A stretch of 64,000 nucleotides of DNA, from the NCBI GenBank assembly GCA_002841395.1, contig PGZM01000001.1, positions 62,001 to 126,000 of the forward strand. Direction: 5' to 3'. The notes beneath the pieces are model-generated. The model had not been told where the DNA came from, ran no database searches, and worked only from the letters and a program-made list of their open reading frames with translations. The translations under genes were made by a program, and so were the position numbers. Of this stretch, positions 56,228 through 64,000 are shown piece after piece (position 1 is the stretch's first letter; the number at the start of each line of letters is the position of its first letter). This DNA is from Firmicutes bacterium HGW-Firmicutes-9 (GTDB taxonomy: Bacteria > Bacillota > Clostridia > Christensenellales > CAG-138).

Positions 56228-56346
56228 GGCTCACCTCAATCAAATATTTAAACACCACATATCTTGTATTTATAGATTATATCGGATAATATGAATATAA
56301 CGATAATAAATATTGTTAAGAAAACTTGATCTTTCGGAGGGCACGA

Positions 56347-57552
56347 ATGGAACATCAACAGGATCAACCCTTGCAGATCCCTTGGGGCAAGTTCCTTGGG
56401 GATGTTGCCGTCTGCGCGCTCGGGGCCTATGGCGGACCGGAGGCGCATTACGGCGTGTTCATCGACCAGCTCGTGGTCAAGCGGCAGTACCTCACCGAAG
56501 AGGAGATGACGGAACTGATTGGACTCACCGGAATTTTACCGGGGCCAAGCAGTACGCAGACCATCATCGCCATCGGCTATCGCGTCGGAGGACCCTTGCT
56601 CGCGCTGTTGACGTTTCTGGTTTGGGCGCTTCCTGCGCTTGTTTTGATGACGGCGTTGTCGTTTTTGTATGTTTGGCTGGCGCGCGTGCAGCCTTCGCTT
56701 TCGCTTTTGCGGTTTGTGGGTCCTATGGCGGTTGGGTTCATGCTCTCCGCCGGATGGCGCATCGGCAGAAAGGTCGTTAAAGACTGGCTGACGGGACTGC
56801 TCTTTGTTGCCAGCGCGGCGATCACTGCGTTTTTGCGCACACCGTGGATTTTCCCTGCCGTCCTGATCGCGGGTGGGTTGATCAGCATTGCCGGCTCTAA
56901 AGAGAAAGACATCTGGAACCGTGCCAGGATTCGTCCACCGTGGCGCTATTTACTCGTGTTTGTGGGGTTTGCAATTGCCGGTATTCTGATCGAGTTATTC
57001 TGGGGCAATCCGATCGCGCGGCTGTTTGCGGACTTCTACCGCTATGGCTACCTCGTCATCGGCGGTGGTCAGGTGGTGATACCGATGATGTATGGCGACC
57101 TGGTGGAAGCCACGCAGAGCCTGACCGCGCAGCAGTTTTTGACCGGGTACGGTTTGGTGCAGGGTCTTCCGGGGCCGATGTTCAGCTTCAGCGCGTTTGC
57201 GGGCGGCTTGGCCGCAAGCGGCGCAGGCGCGCTGCGCCAGATTGTAGGGGCGGCTGCGTCAGGGGTTGGCATCTTCCTGCCAGGCATCCTACTGATCTAT
57301 TTCGTCTACCCGATCTGGGAGCAGCTGAAGCAGATTCGCGCAATCAAGATATCACTCCGCGGGATCACGGCGGTCGCGGGCGGATTAATCGCGGCTGCTG
57401 CACTGGTGCTTCTGGCTCGAAACGGGTTCTCGCCGGAGGTGCTGGCCGTTACAGCGATCACCACCGCTCTGCTCATGAGTAAAAAGATTCCCGCACCGTT
57501 GATTGTATTATTGGTATTGATCGCGGGCGCGGTGGCGGGTGAGCTGGCATAG
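56347..57552 (+). CDS. chrA: Chromate transporter (fused two-domain ChrA)
   Basis: GAYGGPEAHYGVFIDQLVVKRQYLTEEEMTELIGLTGILPGPSSTQTIIAIGYRVGG; second half QFLTGYGLVQGLPGPMFSFSAFAGGL. Confidence 0.9.
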   Translation: MEHQQDQPLQIPWGKFLGDVAVCALGAYGGPEAHYGVFIDQLVVKRQYLTEEEMTELIGLTGILPGPSSTQTIIAIGYRVGGPLLALLTFLVWALPALVLMTALSFLYVWLARVQPSLSLLRFVGPMAVGFMLSAGWRIGRKVVKDWLTGLLFVASAAITAFLRTPWIFPAVLIAGGLISIAGSKEKDIWNRARIRPPWRYLLVFVGFAIAGILIELFWGNPIARLFADFYRYGYLVIGGGQVVIPMMYGDLVEATQSLTAQQFLTGYGLVQGLPGPMFSFSAFAGGLAASGAGALRQIVGAAASGVGIFLPGILLIYFVYPIWEQLKQIRAIKISLRGITAVAGGLIAAAALVLLARNGFSPEVLAVTAITTALLMSKKIPAPLIVLLVLIAGAVAGELA

Positions 57553-57576
57553 ATAATCTTCCAGAACATTATGTGA

Positions 57577-57606
57577 AATAGCCGGAGTGTATTGATCCGG
57601 CTATTT
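57577..57606. terminator. Intrinsic terminator
   Basis: AAATAGCCGGA-gtgtattga-TCCGGCTATTTTC. Confidence 0.8.
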
Positions 57607-57631
57607 TCTTGCCGCATGATTGTGTTCTCTG

Positions 57632-58306
57632 CTAAATGTGATTGCCAACGCCATTGAGGAACACGTCGGCAAGCATCTCGGCCTCGGATGCTTCTGTTCC
57701 AAATTGAAACTGTTCTGGCATTATGCTGCTGAGTGCAACACATCCGAGCATCAGACTCAGGAACGTGCGGGAGACAAGGCGTGGGTCAAGATTGCGATAC
57801 ACGCCTTTATGCATGTGCGTCTCGTGAAACGAATCGGCCAGCGTAAAGATATGCGGGAGCGCCTGCTCCAAAAGACCTGAGAATGCGACTGGATTGCGCG
57901 GCGCTTCAGCAAGCAGAATCTGCAGCAGCGGAAGGTTCTCTTTGATAATTCGGATGCGGTTTTGCATGATGGATGCGATAGCCTGCTCCGGTGAAGTGTC
58001 ATCGCCGCTTTGCTCCAGCGCTGTGAGTAGATACGGACGAAAGATGCGGTCTACAATCCGTTCGCTCAGCGCGGAAAGAAGCCCGTGTTTGGAGCCGAAA
58101 TACTTAAACAGCGTCGCTTCCGAAACGCCTGCTTCGCGCGCGATTTCGAGGGTTTTCCCGCCGTCGTATCCGTCCCGCGAGAAGATCAGCACCGCGGCGT
58201 CCAACATGGCCTCTCGCTTCTTATTGGAGATGCGTGCACTGGTGTCAAACAGCGCGTCGTGCGCGGTCTGCTCTGCGGACTCGACCTTTTTCGTCGTGAG
58301 GTTCAT
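57632..58306 (-). CDS. TetR/AcrR family transcriptional regulator
   Basis: KREAMLDAAVLIFSRDGYDGGKTLEIAREAGVSEATLFKYFGSKHGLLSAL. Confidence 0.92.
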   Translation of the reverse strand: MNLTTKKVESAEQTAHDALFDTSARISNKKREAMLDAAVLIFSRDGYDGGKTLEIAREAGVSEATLFKYFGSKHGLLSALSERIVDRIFRPYLLTALEQSGDDTSPEQAIASIMQNRIRIIKENLPLLQILLAEAPRNPVAFSGLLEQALPHIFTLADSFHETHMHKGVYRNLDPRLVSRTFLSLMLGCVALSSIMPEQFQFGTEASEAEMLADVFLNGVGNHI

Positions 58307-58803
58307 GCGTTGTTACCCTGTGCGGTTCTGCCCGCCTTTGCGCGCGGATCGTCAACGGAGAAAAACTCGCCGAAAAACGAGCCGGGCACGGAGCGCATCC
58401 TGGAAAGCCGCATCGCAAACGAGTTTGCATACCGCTCGGCATCTGCTAACGCCGTCCATTCATAGATGCCGCCGAAATCTCCGGTTTCGTCATTGATCAG
58501 CCATAGCTTGGAGCGAAACCCCTGCATGCCGAGGAAGAACGGTATCATAAAGTTGGCATAGAACATCGTGAATTTTGCGGACGTGTTGGAATGAAACCAT
58601 ACCCGAAACACGCCCTGTACCGGCGGCATTCCTGCGTCCATTCGTACCGCATTTTTGAAGATGCGGAATTTGCGCCCGTCTTCGATGACGACGGTTTCGT
58701 GGATTCTGTTTCTCGGGAAGCGGTAAGCGTCCGAGAGAAGAAGGCCTATCCCGCGCAAATAGGTCGGTAATGCGCGCGGGGAAATGGTATGGTCTACGTT
58801 CAT
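58303..58803 (-). CDS. Conserved protein, possibly YdhR/ABM-like fold, co-transcribed with TetR gene
   Basis: FFLGMQGFRSKLWLINDETGDFGGIYEWTALADAERYANSFAMRLSRMRSVPGS; 4-nt overlap with TetR. Confidence 0.65.
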   Translation of the reverse strand: MNVDHTISPRALPTYLRGIGLLLSDAYRFPRNRIHETVVIEDGRKFRIFKNAVRMDAGMPPVQGVFRVWFHSNTSAKFTMFYANFMIPFFLGMQGFRSKLWLINDETGDFGGIYEWTALADAERYANSFAMRLSRMRSVPGSFFGEFFSVDDPRAKAGRTAQGNNA

Positions 58804-59070
58804 GGTTACTCCTGTTTGCTTGCGGATTTCATCCGTTTCTATGTTGAAATGATGTTACCACTACAGAAAATTAAAGTGAATACTTTAATTTGATATGGCG
58901 ACATATCTTTCTTATATAGTTCCGTCTAAAAACACGAATGGAGTACGAATGAGAACGGCTGTAGCTTGCGATACAAAACGCAATGGCTGCGGCGACGAAC
59001 GCTTCATTTTGAACAGGAACCTGCGATATCGCAGGGTTTTGCTCGTGCATGATTTGCGCTCTGTGCGTCA

Positions 59071-60261
59071 TTATTCCTTCGGTTTTTTCATCAGCCGCGC
59101 GTAGGAGATGGAATCCTTGCCATAACGTGAGCGGATGCTGTCCATCGCGCGGTCGATCTTCGCGCTCTTGATCTTATCCTCGGTCGTGTCACCGATGAGC
59201 GTCATCTGCTCGGTGCAGCAATCGCTCAGATTCGTTCCGGTGACCGAGAGCAGCCGCACGGGCGCGGACATCGACCAGGATTTTTCGACGATAGCGCAGG
59301 CTGCCTCATAGATTTCGCGTGTGACGTTGGTCGGCGCTGTGAGCTTTTGCTGGCGCGAGATGGTCGTCAGCAGCGGGTCCTTGATCTGGATCTGCACCGT
59401 TGAGCAGTACAGTCCGTGTTTTCTGAGGCGCGAACCCACTTGATCACTCAGCGCGAGAAGCCCTGCACAGATCTCCTGTTTACCGACCAGATCGTGCGCA
59501 AAGGTGATGCTGTTGCCGACGCTTTTCGGCTGATCCGATTCATCTTGCGGGCGAACGGGACTTGGATCGATGCCGGAGGCGTATTCCCAGAGCGTCTCGC
59601 CGCTGCGTCCGAGGAGCAGCCGTATCTGCTCGCGTCCGGCGCGCGCGATATCGCCGATGGTCTCGATGCCCATGCGGGAGAGGTGCTCCGCAGTCGTCTT
59701 CCCGACGCCCATCATGTCCCGCGCGGGAAGCGGCCAGAGAATCGATTGATAGTTCTCGCGCGTGATGCAGGTTGTCGCATCCGGCTTTTTATAGTCGCTG
59801 CCGAGCTTTGCAAAAATCTTATTGAACGATACGCCGATAGAGATCGTGATGCCGATCTCCTCGTGTATTCTGCGGCGCAGTTCGTCGGCAATCTGCTGTC
59901 CGCTGCCAAATTTGTGGAGCGAACCGGTCACGTCCAGCCAGGATTCGTCGATGGAAAACGGTTCGACCAGATCCGTATACTGCCCGTAGATCAAGTTGAT
60001 CTGATCGGAAATCTCCACATATTGGTCGTGGTGCGGCACAACCAGCGTGAGCTGCGGGCATTTCCGCTTTGCCTGCCAGATGGTCTCCGCCGTCTGCACG
60101 CCGTATCGTTTGGCGAGGTCATTTTTTGCGAGGATAATGCCGTGTCTGCTGTCCGGATCGCCGCATACCGCCATGGGCACGAGTTTCAGCTCCGGCCGCG
60201 AGATACACTCGACCGAAGCGAAATAGGAGTTGCAGTCGCAATGCAGTATCGTGCGTTCCAA
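59071..60261 (-). CDS. dinB: DNA polymerase IV (Y-family)
   Basis: ILHCDCNSYFASVECISRPELKLVPMAVCGDPDSRHGIILAKNDLAKRYGVQTAETIWQAKRKCP; FSIDESWLDVTGS. Confidence 0.94.
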   Translation of the reverse strand: MERTILHCDCNSYFASVECISRPELKLVPMAVCGDPDSRHGIILAKNDLAKRYGVQTAETIWQAKRKCPQLTLVVPHHDQYVEISDQINLIYGQYTDLVEPFSIDESWLDVTGSLHKFGSGQQIADELRRRIHEEIGITISIGVSFNKIFAKLGSDYKKPDATTCITRENYQSILWPLPARDMMGVGKTTAEHLSRMGIETIGDIARAGREQIRLLLGRSGETLWEYASGIDPSPVRPQDESDQPKSVGNSITFAHDLVGKQEICAGLLALSDQVGSRLRKHGLYCSTVQIQIKDPLLTTISRQQKLTAPTNVTREIYEAACAIVEKSWSMSAPVRLLSVTGTNLSDCCTEQMTLIGDTTEDKIKSAKIDRAMDSIRSRYGKDSISYARLMKKPKE

Positions 60262-60628
60262 AGGATACCTCGCGTTCGTGGCAGATCAGGTTTGTCTACA
60301 TAATAATCAAACAAATAACGATGGCAAACGTCTATTCGTATTATATCAAAACAGGACGTGAACAGACAATGCGGAATAGAACATTTGTTTTCTTTTTATG
60401 AAATTCGAGAGAAGATAGTATGCCTTCTTAACGGAAAAAGCATCGCATAGGAAAACACGGTTTCAATTTGGTATTTCGCTTCAGAATGGTATATGGTATG
60501 ATAAGAACAGTAAATAAACAATGAATTCGGATAATTTCTCTTCAAGTTACGATCCAATCGAGGTTGTGATCTGCTGCCGGAATAGCCGGTACGATATATA
60601 TCATAGCAGACGAAAAGGAGCACGAACG

Positions 60629-61150
60629 ATGTACTGTTCAAACTGTGGAACACAGAGCAGCGGCAACTTTTGCCCCGAGTGCGGGGAAGTGATGGCGGGT
60701 GCGAATCGTCCGGCCGCGACACAGCCGACGGTAATGCCGAATGTTCCTGCGGGAAGTCCGGTGGTGCAAACCATGAATCCGAACACGTCAAACGTGGTGT
60801 ATATACCCGTTCCGGCGCAGAAGCGCGGGTTCAACGGTTGGGGCGTGGCTGCGTTTGTGCTGTCATTGATCGGTTACTTTGCCAGTGTCATCTCTTTCCT
60901 GGAGGGAAGTATCTGGATTAGCGTGGCACTAATCGCGATAGAAATCGTACTGATCGTGTTCGGTTTTCGTGCCGCAAAGAAAAAGTATCTGGGTCGCGGT
61001 CTGACAATCGCCGCGCTCGTGATCGCATGCCTAACGGTATATTTGGTGCTTATGGTTGCGGTTTTTCGGGATAGTGCATATGATTATTTAGAGGAGTATT
61101 CTTCACTCATAGGCTTTCGGGTTTCGGATCTGTTCAACCGATTGATCTAG
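60629..61150 (+). CDS. Zinc-ribbon plus multi-TM membrane protein
   Basis: MYCSNCGTQSSGNFCPECGEVM..; DUF4190-like TM region. Confidence 0.75.
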   Translation: MYCSNCGTQSSGNFCPECGEVMAGANRPAATQPTVMPNVPAGSPVVQTMNPNTSNVVYIPVPAQKRGFNGWGVAAFVLSLIGYFASVISFLEGSIWISVALIAIEIVLIVFGFRAAKKKYLGRGLTIAALVIACLTVYLVLMVAVFRDSAYDYLEEYSSLIGFRVSDLFNRLI

Positions 61151-61299
61151 TCATTCTTCGCTTTTTCTATCCAATCGTATGAAGCACGAGCGAGCAAAAC
61201 ACCAGATCGCGTATTGACGGCAAGATGCAGCGAAACGCTTCCAAGCGCGCTCGGCGCGCTTTTTTAGCGCAAACTTCAAAAAAATTAAGCGAAACCATA

Positions 61300-61328
61300 T
61301 TGACACGCTGAAAAACATGACATATAAT
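61300..61328 (+). promoter_or_regulatory. Perfect-consensus sigma-A promoter for sugar ABC operon
   Basis: TTGACA (61300-61305), 17-nt spacer, TATAAT (61323-61328). Confidence 0.9.
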
Positions 61329-61335
61329 CAAGTCA

Positions 61336-61349
61336 CTTAAACGCTTAAG
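61336..61349. promoter_or_regulatory. LacI-family-like operator O1
   Basis: CTTAAACGCTTAAG, near-palindrome centred on CG just downstream of the -10. Confidence 0.8.
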
Positions 61350-61445
61350 CGAATCTTTTTCATTTCTGTTCGTTCCTGCAAGATTCAAAACACGACAAAC
61401 AAAGATTGAAAAAACGAGACGGACGGTATAAAATGAATTTGCGAA

Positions 61446-61459
61446 CTTAAACGCTTAAG
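61446..61459. promoter_or_regulatory. LacI-family-like operator O2
   Basis: Identical CTTAAACGCTTAAG 110 bp downstream of O1. Confidence 0.8.
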
Positions 61460-61508
61460 GGTCACCGTTTCTTATCATGAATGGAAAGTTTAAAAGGAGG
61501 AAAGAATT

Positions 61509-62831
61509 GTGCTGAAAAAATCCACGGTAATCCTTATGGTTGTGCTCATGGTTTTGGGTCTCTTTGCCGGTTGCCAGGCGCCCGCGGCGCCGGAAGCCAC
61601 CGAACCCGTTACAACGGAAGAAGCAATGGTTACGGAACCCGAGGCTCCTGCTGCGGAGCCGATCACGATCGACTTCATGAACTTCTCTGCTAATGAAGGC
61701 GGACTTCTGACCCTCGGTCTGATGAAAGACCTGTTTGAAAAGGACAATCCCAACATCAAGATCAACATCGAAACATTCGGTTGGGACACCTACGGCACGC
61801 AGCTGCAGACCCGCATCGGCGGCGGCGACGCGCCGGACTGCTTCGAACTCGGTCTCGATGCGTTCCCGTCCTACGTTGACCAGAGCGCAATCCTGCCGCT
61901 GGACGAGATGACTGCGGCAACCACCACCGATCTGAGCATGCTGACGGAAAAATCCGTGCAGGCGTTCTCGCTGAACGGCGTGAAATATGGCATGCCGTAC
62001 AGCTACTCCACCGTCGTTCTGATCTACAACAAGGACCTCTTTGATCAGGCTGGCGTCTCCTACCCGACGGCCGACTGGACCTGGGCGGATGCGGATGCAG
62101 CCGCGCTGAAGATCAAAGCCCTCGGCGAAGACTATTACGGTCTGATTCAGCCGATCTCTACCTATGAATTCTTCAAAGTAGTCAAGCAGTACAACGGCGG
62201 TCTGCTCAACGACGACAACACCGCGTTCACCGTCAACCGTGCGGAAAACGTAGAAGCGCTCCAGCGTCTTGTCGACAACGTGCAGGTCACCAACATCTGC
62301 CCCAGCACGGAACAGCGCGGCAGCCTCGATGAATGGGGCATGTTCAAACTCGGCAAAACCGGCATGATCGTTACCGGCATCTGGGCGTTCCCGTCGTTCA
62401 CGACCGATTGCGCCTTCAACTGGGACATCGCAGTTGAACCCGGCGCGGTGACCAAGGCCACACACTATTTCGCAAACGGGTTGGCCATCAGCGCGGATTC
62501 CGAAAATGCGGAAGCAGCCTATAAGTGGATCGAGTTCCTTGCAACGAGCGAACAGGTTGCGCAGCTGCGCATCCAGCTCGGTTGGGAACTGCCGTGCGCC
62601 ACGTATCAGACCGCGATGGATCAGTATGCAAAGCTGACCCCGCCGGCAAACCGTCAGGCAGTGTTTGATTCCCTCGACTATGTTGTGCCTGTGCCGCAGA
62701 TCGCACAGTTCAGCCAGATGGGCGACATCCTTGGCGCGGAACTCGAAGCCGCAGCCAACGGAACCAAGACCCCGCAGCAGGCGCTCGATGATGCGCAGGC
62801 CGCACTCGAAGCCGCCATCACCCTCGGTTAA
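61509..62831 (+). CDS. Sugar ABC transporter substrate-binding lipoprotein
   Basis: GTG start; VVLMVLGLFAGCQAPAAPEATEP lipobox; ITIDFMNFSANEGGLLTLGLMKDLFEKDNPNIKINIET. Confidence 0.92.
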   Translation: MLKKSTVILMVVLMVLGLFAGCQAPAAPEATEPVTTEEAMVTEPEAPAAEPITIDFMNFSANEGGLLTLGLMKDLFEKDNPNIKINIETFGWDTYGTQLQTRIGGGDAPDCFELGLDAFPSYVDQSAILPLDEMTAATTTDLSMLTEKSVQAFSLNGVKYGMPYSYSTVVLIYNKDLFDQAGVSYPTADWTWADADAAALKIKALGEDYYGLIQPISTYEFFKVVKQYNGGLLNDDNTAFTVNRAENVEALQRLVDNVQVTNICPSTEQRGSLDEWGMFKLGKTGMIVTGIWAFPSFTTDCAFNWDIAVEPGAVTKATHYFANGLAISADSENAEAAYKWIEFLATSEQVAQLRIQLGWELPCATYQTAMDQYAKLTPPANRQAVFDSLDYVVPVPQIAQFSQMGDILGAELEAAANGTKTPQQALDDAQAALEAAITLG

Positions 62832-62900
62832 CATCACGTTGTTTCGTTGGTGGGAGCAGGACTCTTCCTGCTCCCGCCAACCGGATTTGGAGGAGTCTCA

Positions 62901-63812
62901 ATGCGGAAAAACCGGAACAATCACACGCTTACCGCGTCCGCCTTTCTCGCGCCAAGCATGGTTGGCTTTTTGCTGATCGCAGCCATACCGTTTGCGCTGT
63001 CGTTCGGCATCAGCTTTACCTCCTGGAGCGGAATCAAGGGACTTGCGCTTTTTTCGCCTTCGTTCTGGCAAGAAAATTTTATCGGCTTTGAGAACTACGC
63101 AAAAATTCTCAAAAGCAAAGAGTTCTGGGTGTCACTCCTACATGTGGCGCAATACATGGTGCTGTATATCCCGCTGATGCTTGTCTCCTCGCTCGGCATT
63201 GCGATGCTGCTCAACAAACCCAGAAAGGGCACGGCGTTTTTCCGGCTGTTGTTCTACATTCCGGTGCTGACGAGCTGGGTTGCGGGCGCGATCATCTGGA
63301 AATGGGTGCTTGATCCGCAGTACGGCATTCTCAACGACATTCTTCTGCGCGTGGGCATCGAAGGCCCCGCGTGGTTGCAGGATCCTAAATGGGCGATGTT
63401 TGGCATCGTGCTTGCTTCGGTCTGGAAGGACATGGGCTTCTACGGCTTGATCTTCCTCGGTGGACTGAAAAACATCAACCCGATCTATTATGAAGCGGCG
63501 CATCTCGACGGTGCGGGCAGATTCCAGAGCTTCCTCAAGATCACGCTGCCCATGCTCACGCCGATGGTATTCTTTGTTCTGATCATCAGCCTGATCAACT
63601 CGTTCATGCTTTTCCCGCAGGTGATGATCATGACCAACGCGGGTCCCGCGGGCGCAACGCAGGTAATTGTGGAACGCATCTACAAATATGGCTTTAGTTA
63701 TTATAAAATGGGGTATGCCTCCGCACTGTCGTGGCTATTGTTTTTGATCGTGTTCCTGTTTACGTATCTCCAGCAGAAGCTCCAGAAAAAGTGGGTGAAC
63801 TATGATGCGTAA
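62901..63812 (+). CDS. Sugar ABC transporter permease (MalF/UgpA-like)
   Basis: ATG 62901: MRKNRNNHTLTASAFLAPSMVGFLLIAAIPFALSFGISFTSW; EAAHLDGAGRFQSFLKITLPMLTP. Confidence 0.93.
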   Translation: MRKNRNNHTLTASAFLAPSMVGFLLIAAIPFALSFGISFTSWSGIKGLALFSPSFWQENFIGFENYAKILKSKEFWVSLLHVAQYMVLYIPLMLVSSLGIAMLLNKPRKGTAFFRLLFYIPVLTSWVAGAIIWKWVLDPQYGILNDILLRVGIEGPAWLQDPKWAMFGIVLASVWKDMGFYGLIFLGGLKNINPIYYEAAHLDGAGRFQSFLKITLPMLTPMVFFVLIISLINSFMLFPQVMIMTNAGPAGATQVIVERIYKYGFSYYKMGYASALSWLLFLIVFLFTYLQQKLQKKWVNYDA

Positions 63813-64000
63813 CAGAAACAAATCACTCTCGAATCTTTGGTTCTACGTCTTCGCCAGCGGCATCGGTTTTTTGATCGTCATCCCGTTGTATTGGATGATC
63901 ATCACCGCGCTAAAGACGCAGACCGCGATCTTCACCTACCCGATCGAGTGGTTCCCGAAGGAAATCACGTTGCAGAACTTTCTCGATCTGTTCGCGCGGT
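63802..64000 (+). CDS. Carbohydrate ABC transporter permease (MalG/UgpE-like), truncated by window edge
   Basis: MMRNRNKSLSNLWFYVFASGIGFLIVIPLYWMIITALKTQTAIFTYPIEWFPKEITLQNFLDLFAR; overlaps previous gene by 11 nt; not in ORF track. Confidence 0.9.
   Translation, partial: MMRNRNKSLSNLWFYVFASGIGFLIVIPLYWMIITALKTQTAIFTYPIEWFPKEITLQNFLDLFAR

Noticed and set aside
59020-59035. Perfect palindrome CCTGCGATATCGCAGG downstream of dinB
   Set aside because: Probably a weak terminator or chance palindrome; a 16-bp palindrome alone is weak evidence.
61455-62837. 460-aa minus-strand ORF antisense to substrate-binding protein
   Set aside because: Shadow ORF; sense frame is a lipoprotein with operator and promoter upstream.

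Overview
This looks like a single contiguous chromosomal stretch from a fermentative Clostridia-like Firmicute: fairly GC-rich, strict-anaerobe enzymes. I saw no rRNA, tRNA, CRISPR array, IS element or prophage. Main modules, left to right: (1) a truncated secreted InlB-repeat surface protein (minus strand, missed by the ORF track because it runs off the edge); (2) a GntR regulator divergent from butyrate kinase + P-loop ATPase + four-subunit 2-oxoacid:ferredoxin oxidoreductase; (3) a B12-dependent ribonucleotide reductase with tandem NrdR-like boxes; (4) dapF and a lone ModE-like regulator; (5) a possible amino-sugar module (GPH symporter with an inserted domain, PIG-L deacetylase, GH20); (6) acetate kinase, sortase B, DUF4349 lipoprotein, AlaX-like protein and an AEC permease; (7) the glycogen operon glgB-C-D-A; (8) bioY/birA, an AT-rich orphan membrane gene and an ABC exporter; (9) a ~7.6 kb [FeFe]-hydrogenase operon combining a PAS-containing sensory-type hydrogenase, a SpoIIE-like phosphatase, a NADH-linked trimeric hydrogenase and two paralogous small [2Fe-2S] proteins at its ends; (10) a GPH transporter overlapping a PlsC-like acyltransferase; (11) ChrA, TetR, DinB and a sugar ABC transporter behind a consensus promoter with two identical 14-bp palindromic operators. 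The most unusual structural observation is that two unrelated genes (PIG-L deacetylase and AEC permease) are each followed immediately by a diverged second copy of their own last 14-17 codons, with a different stop codon. All calls come from reading the sequence; no database search was run.
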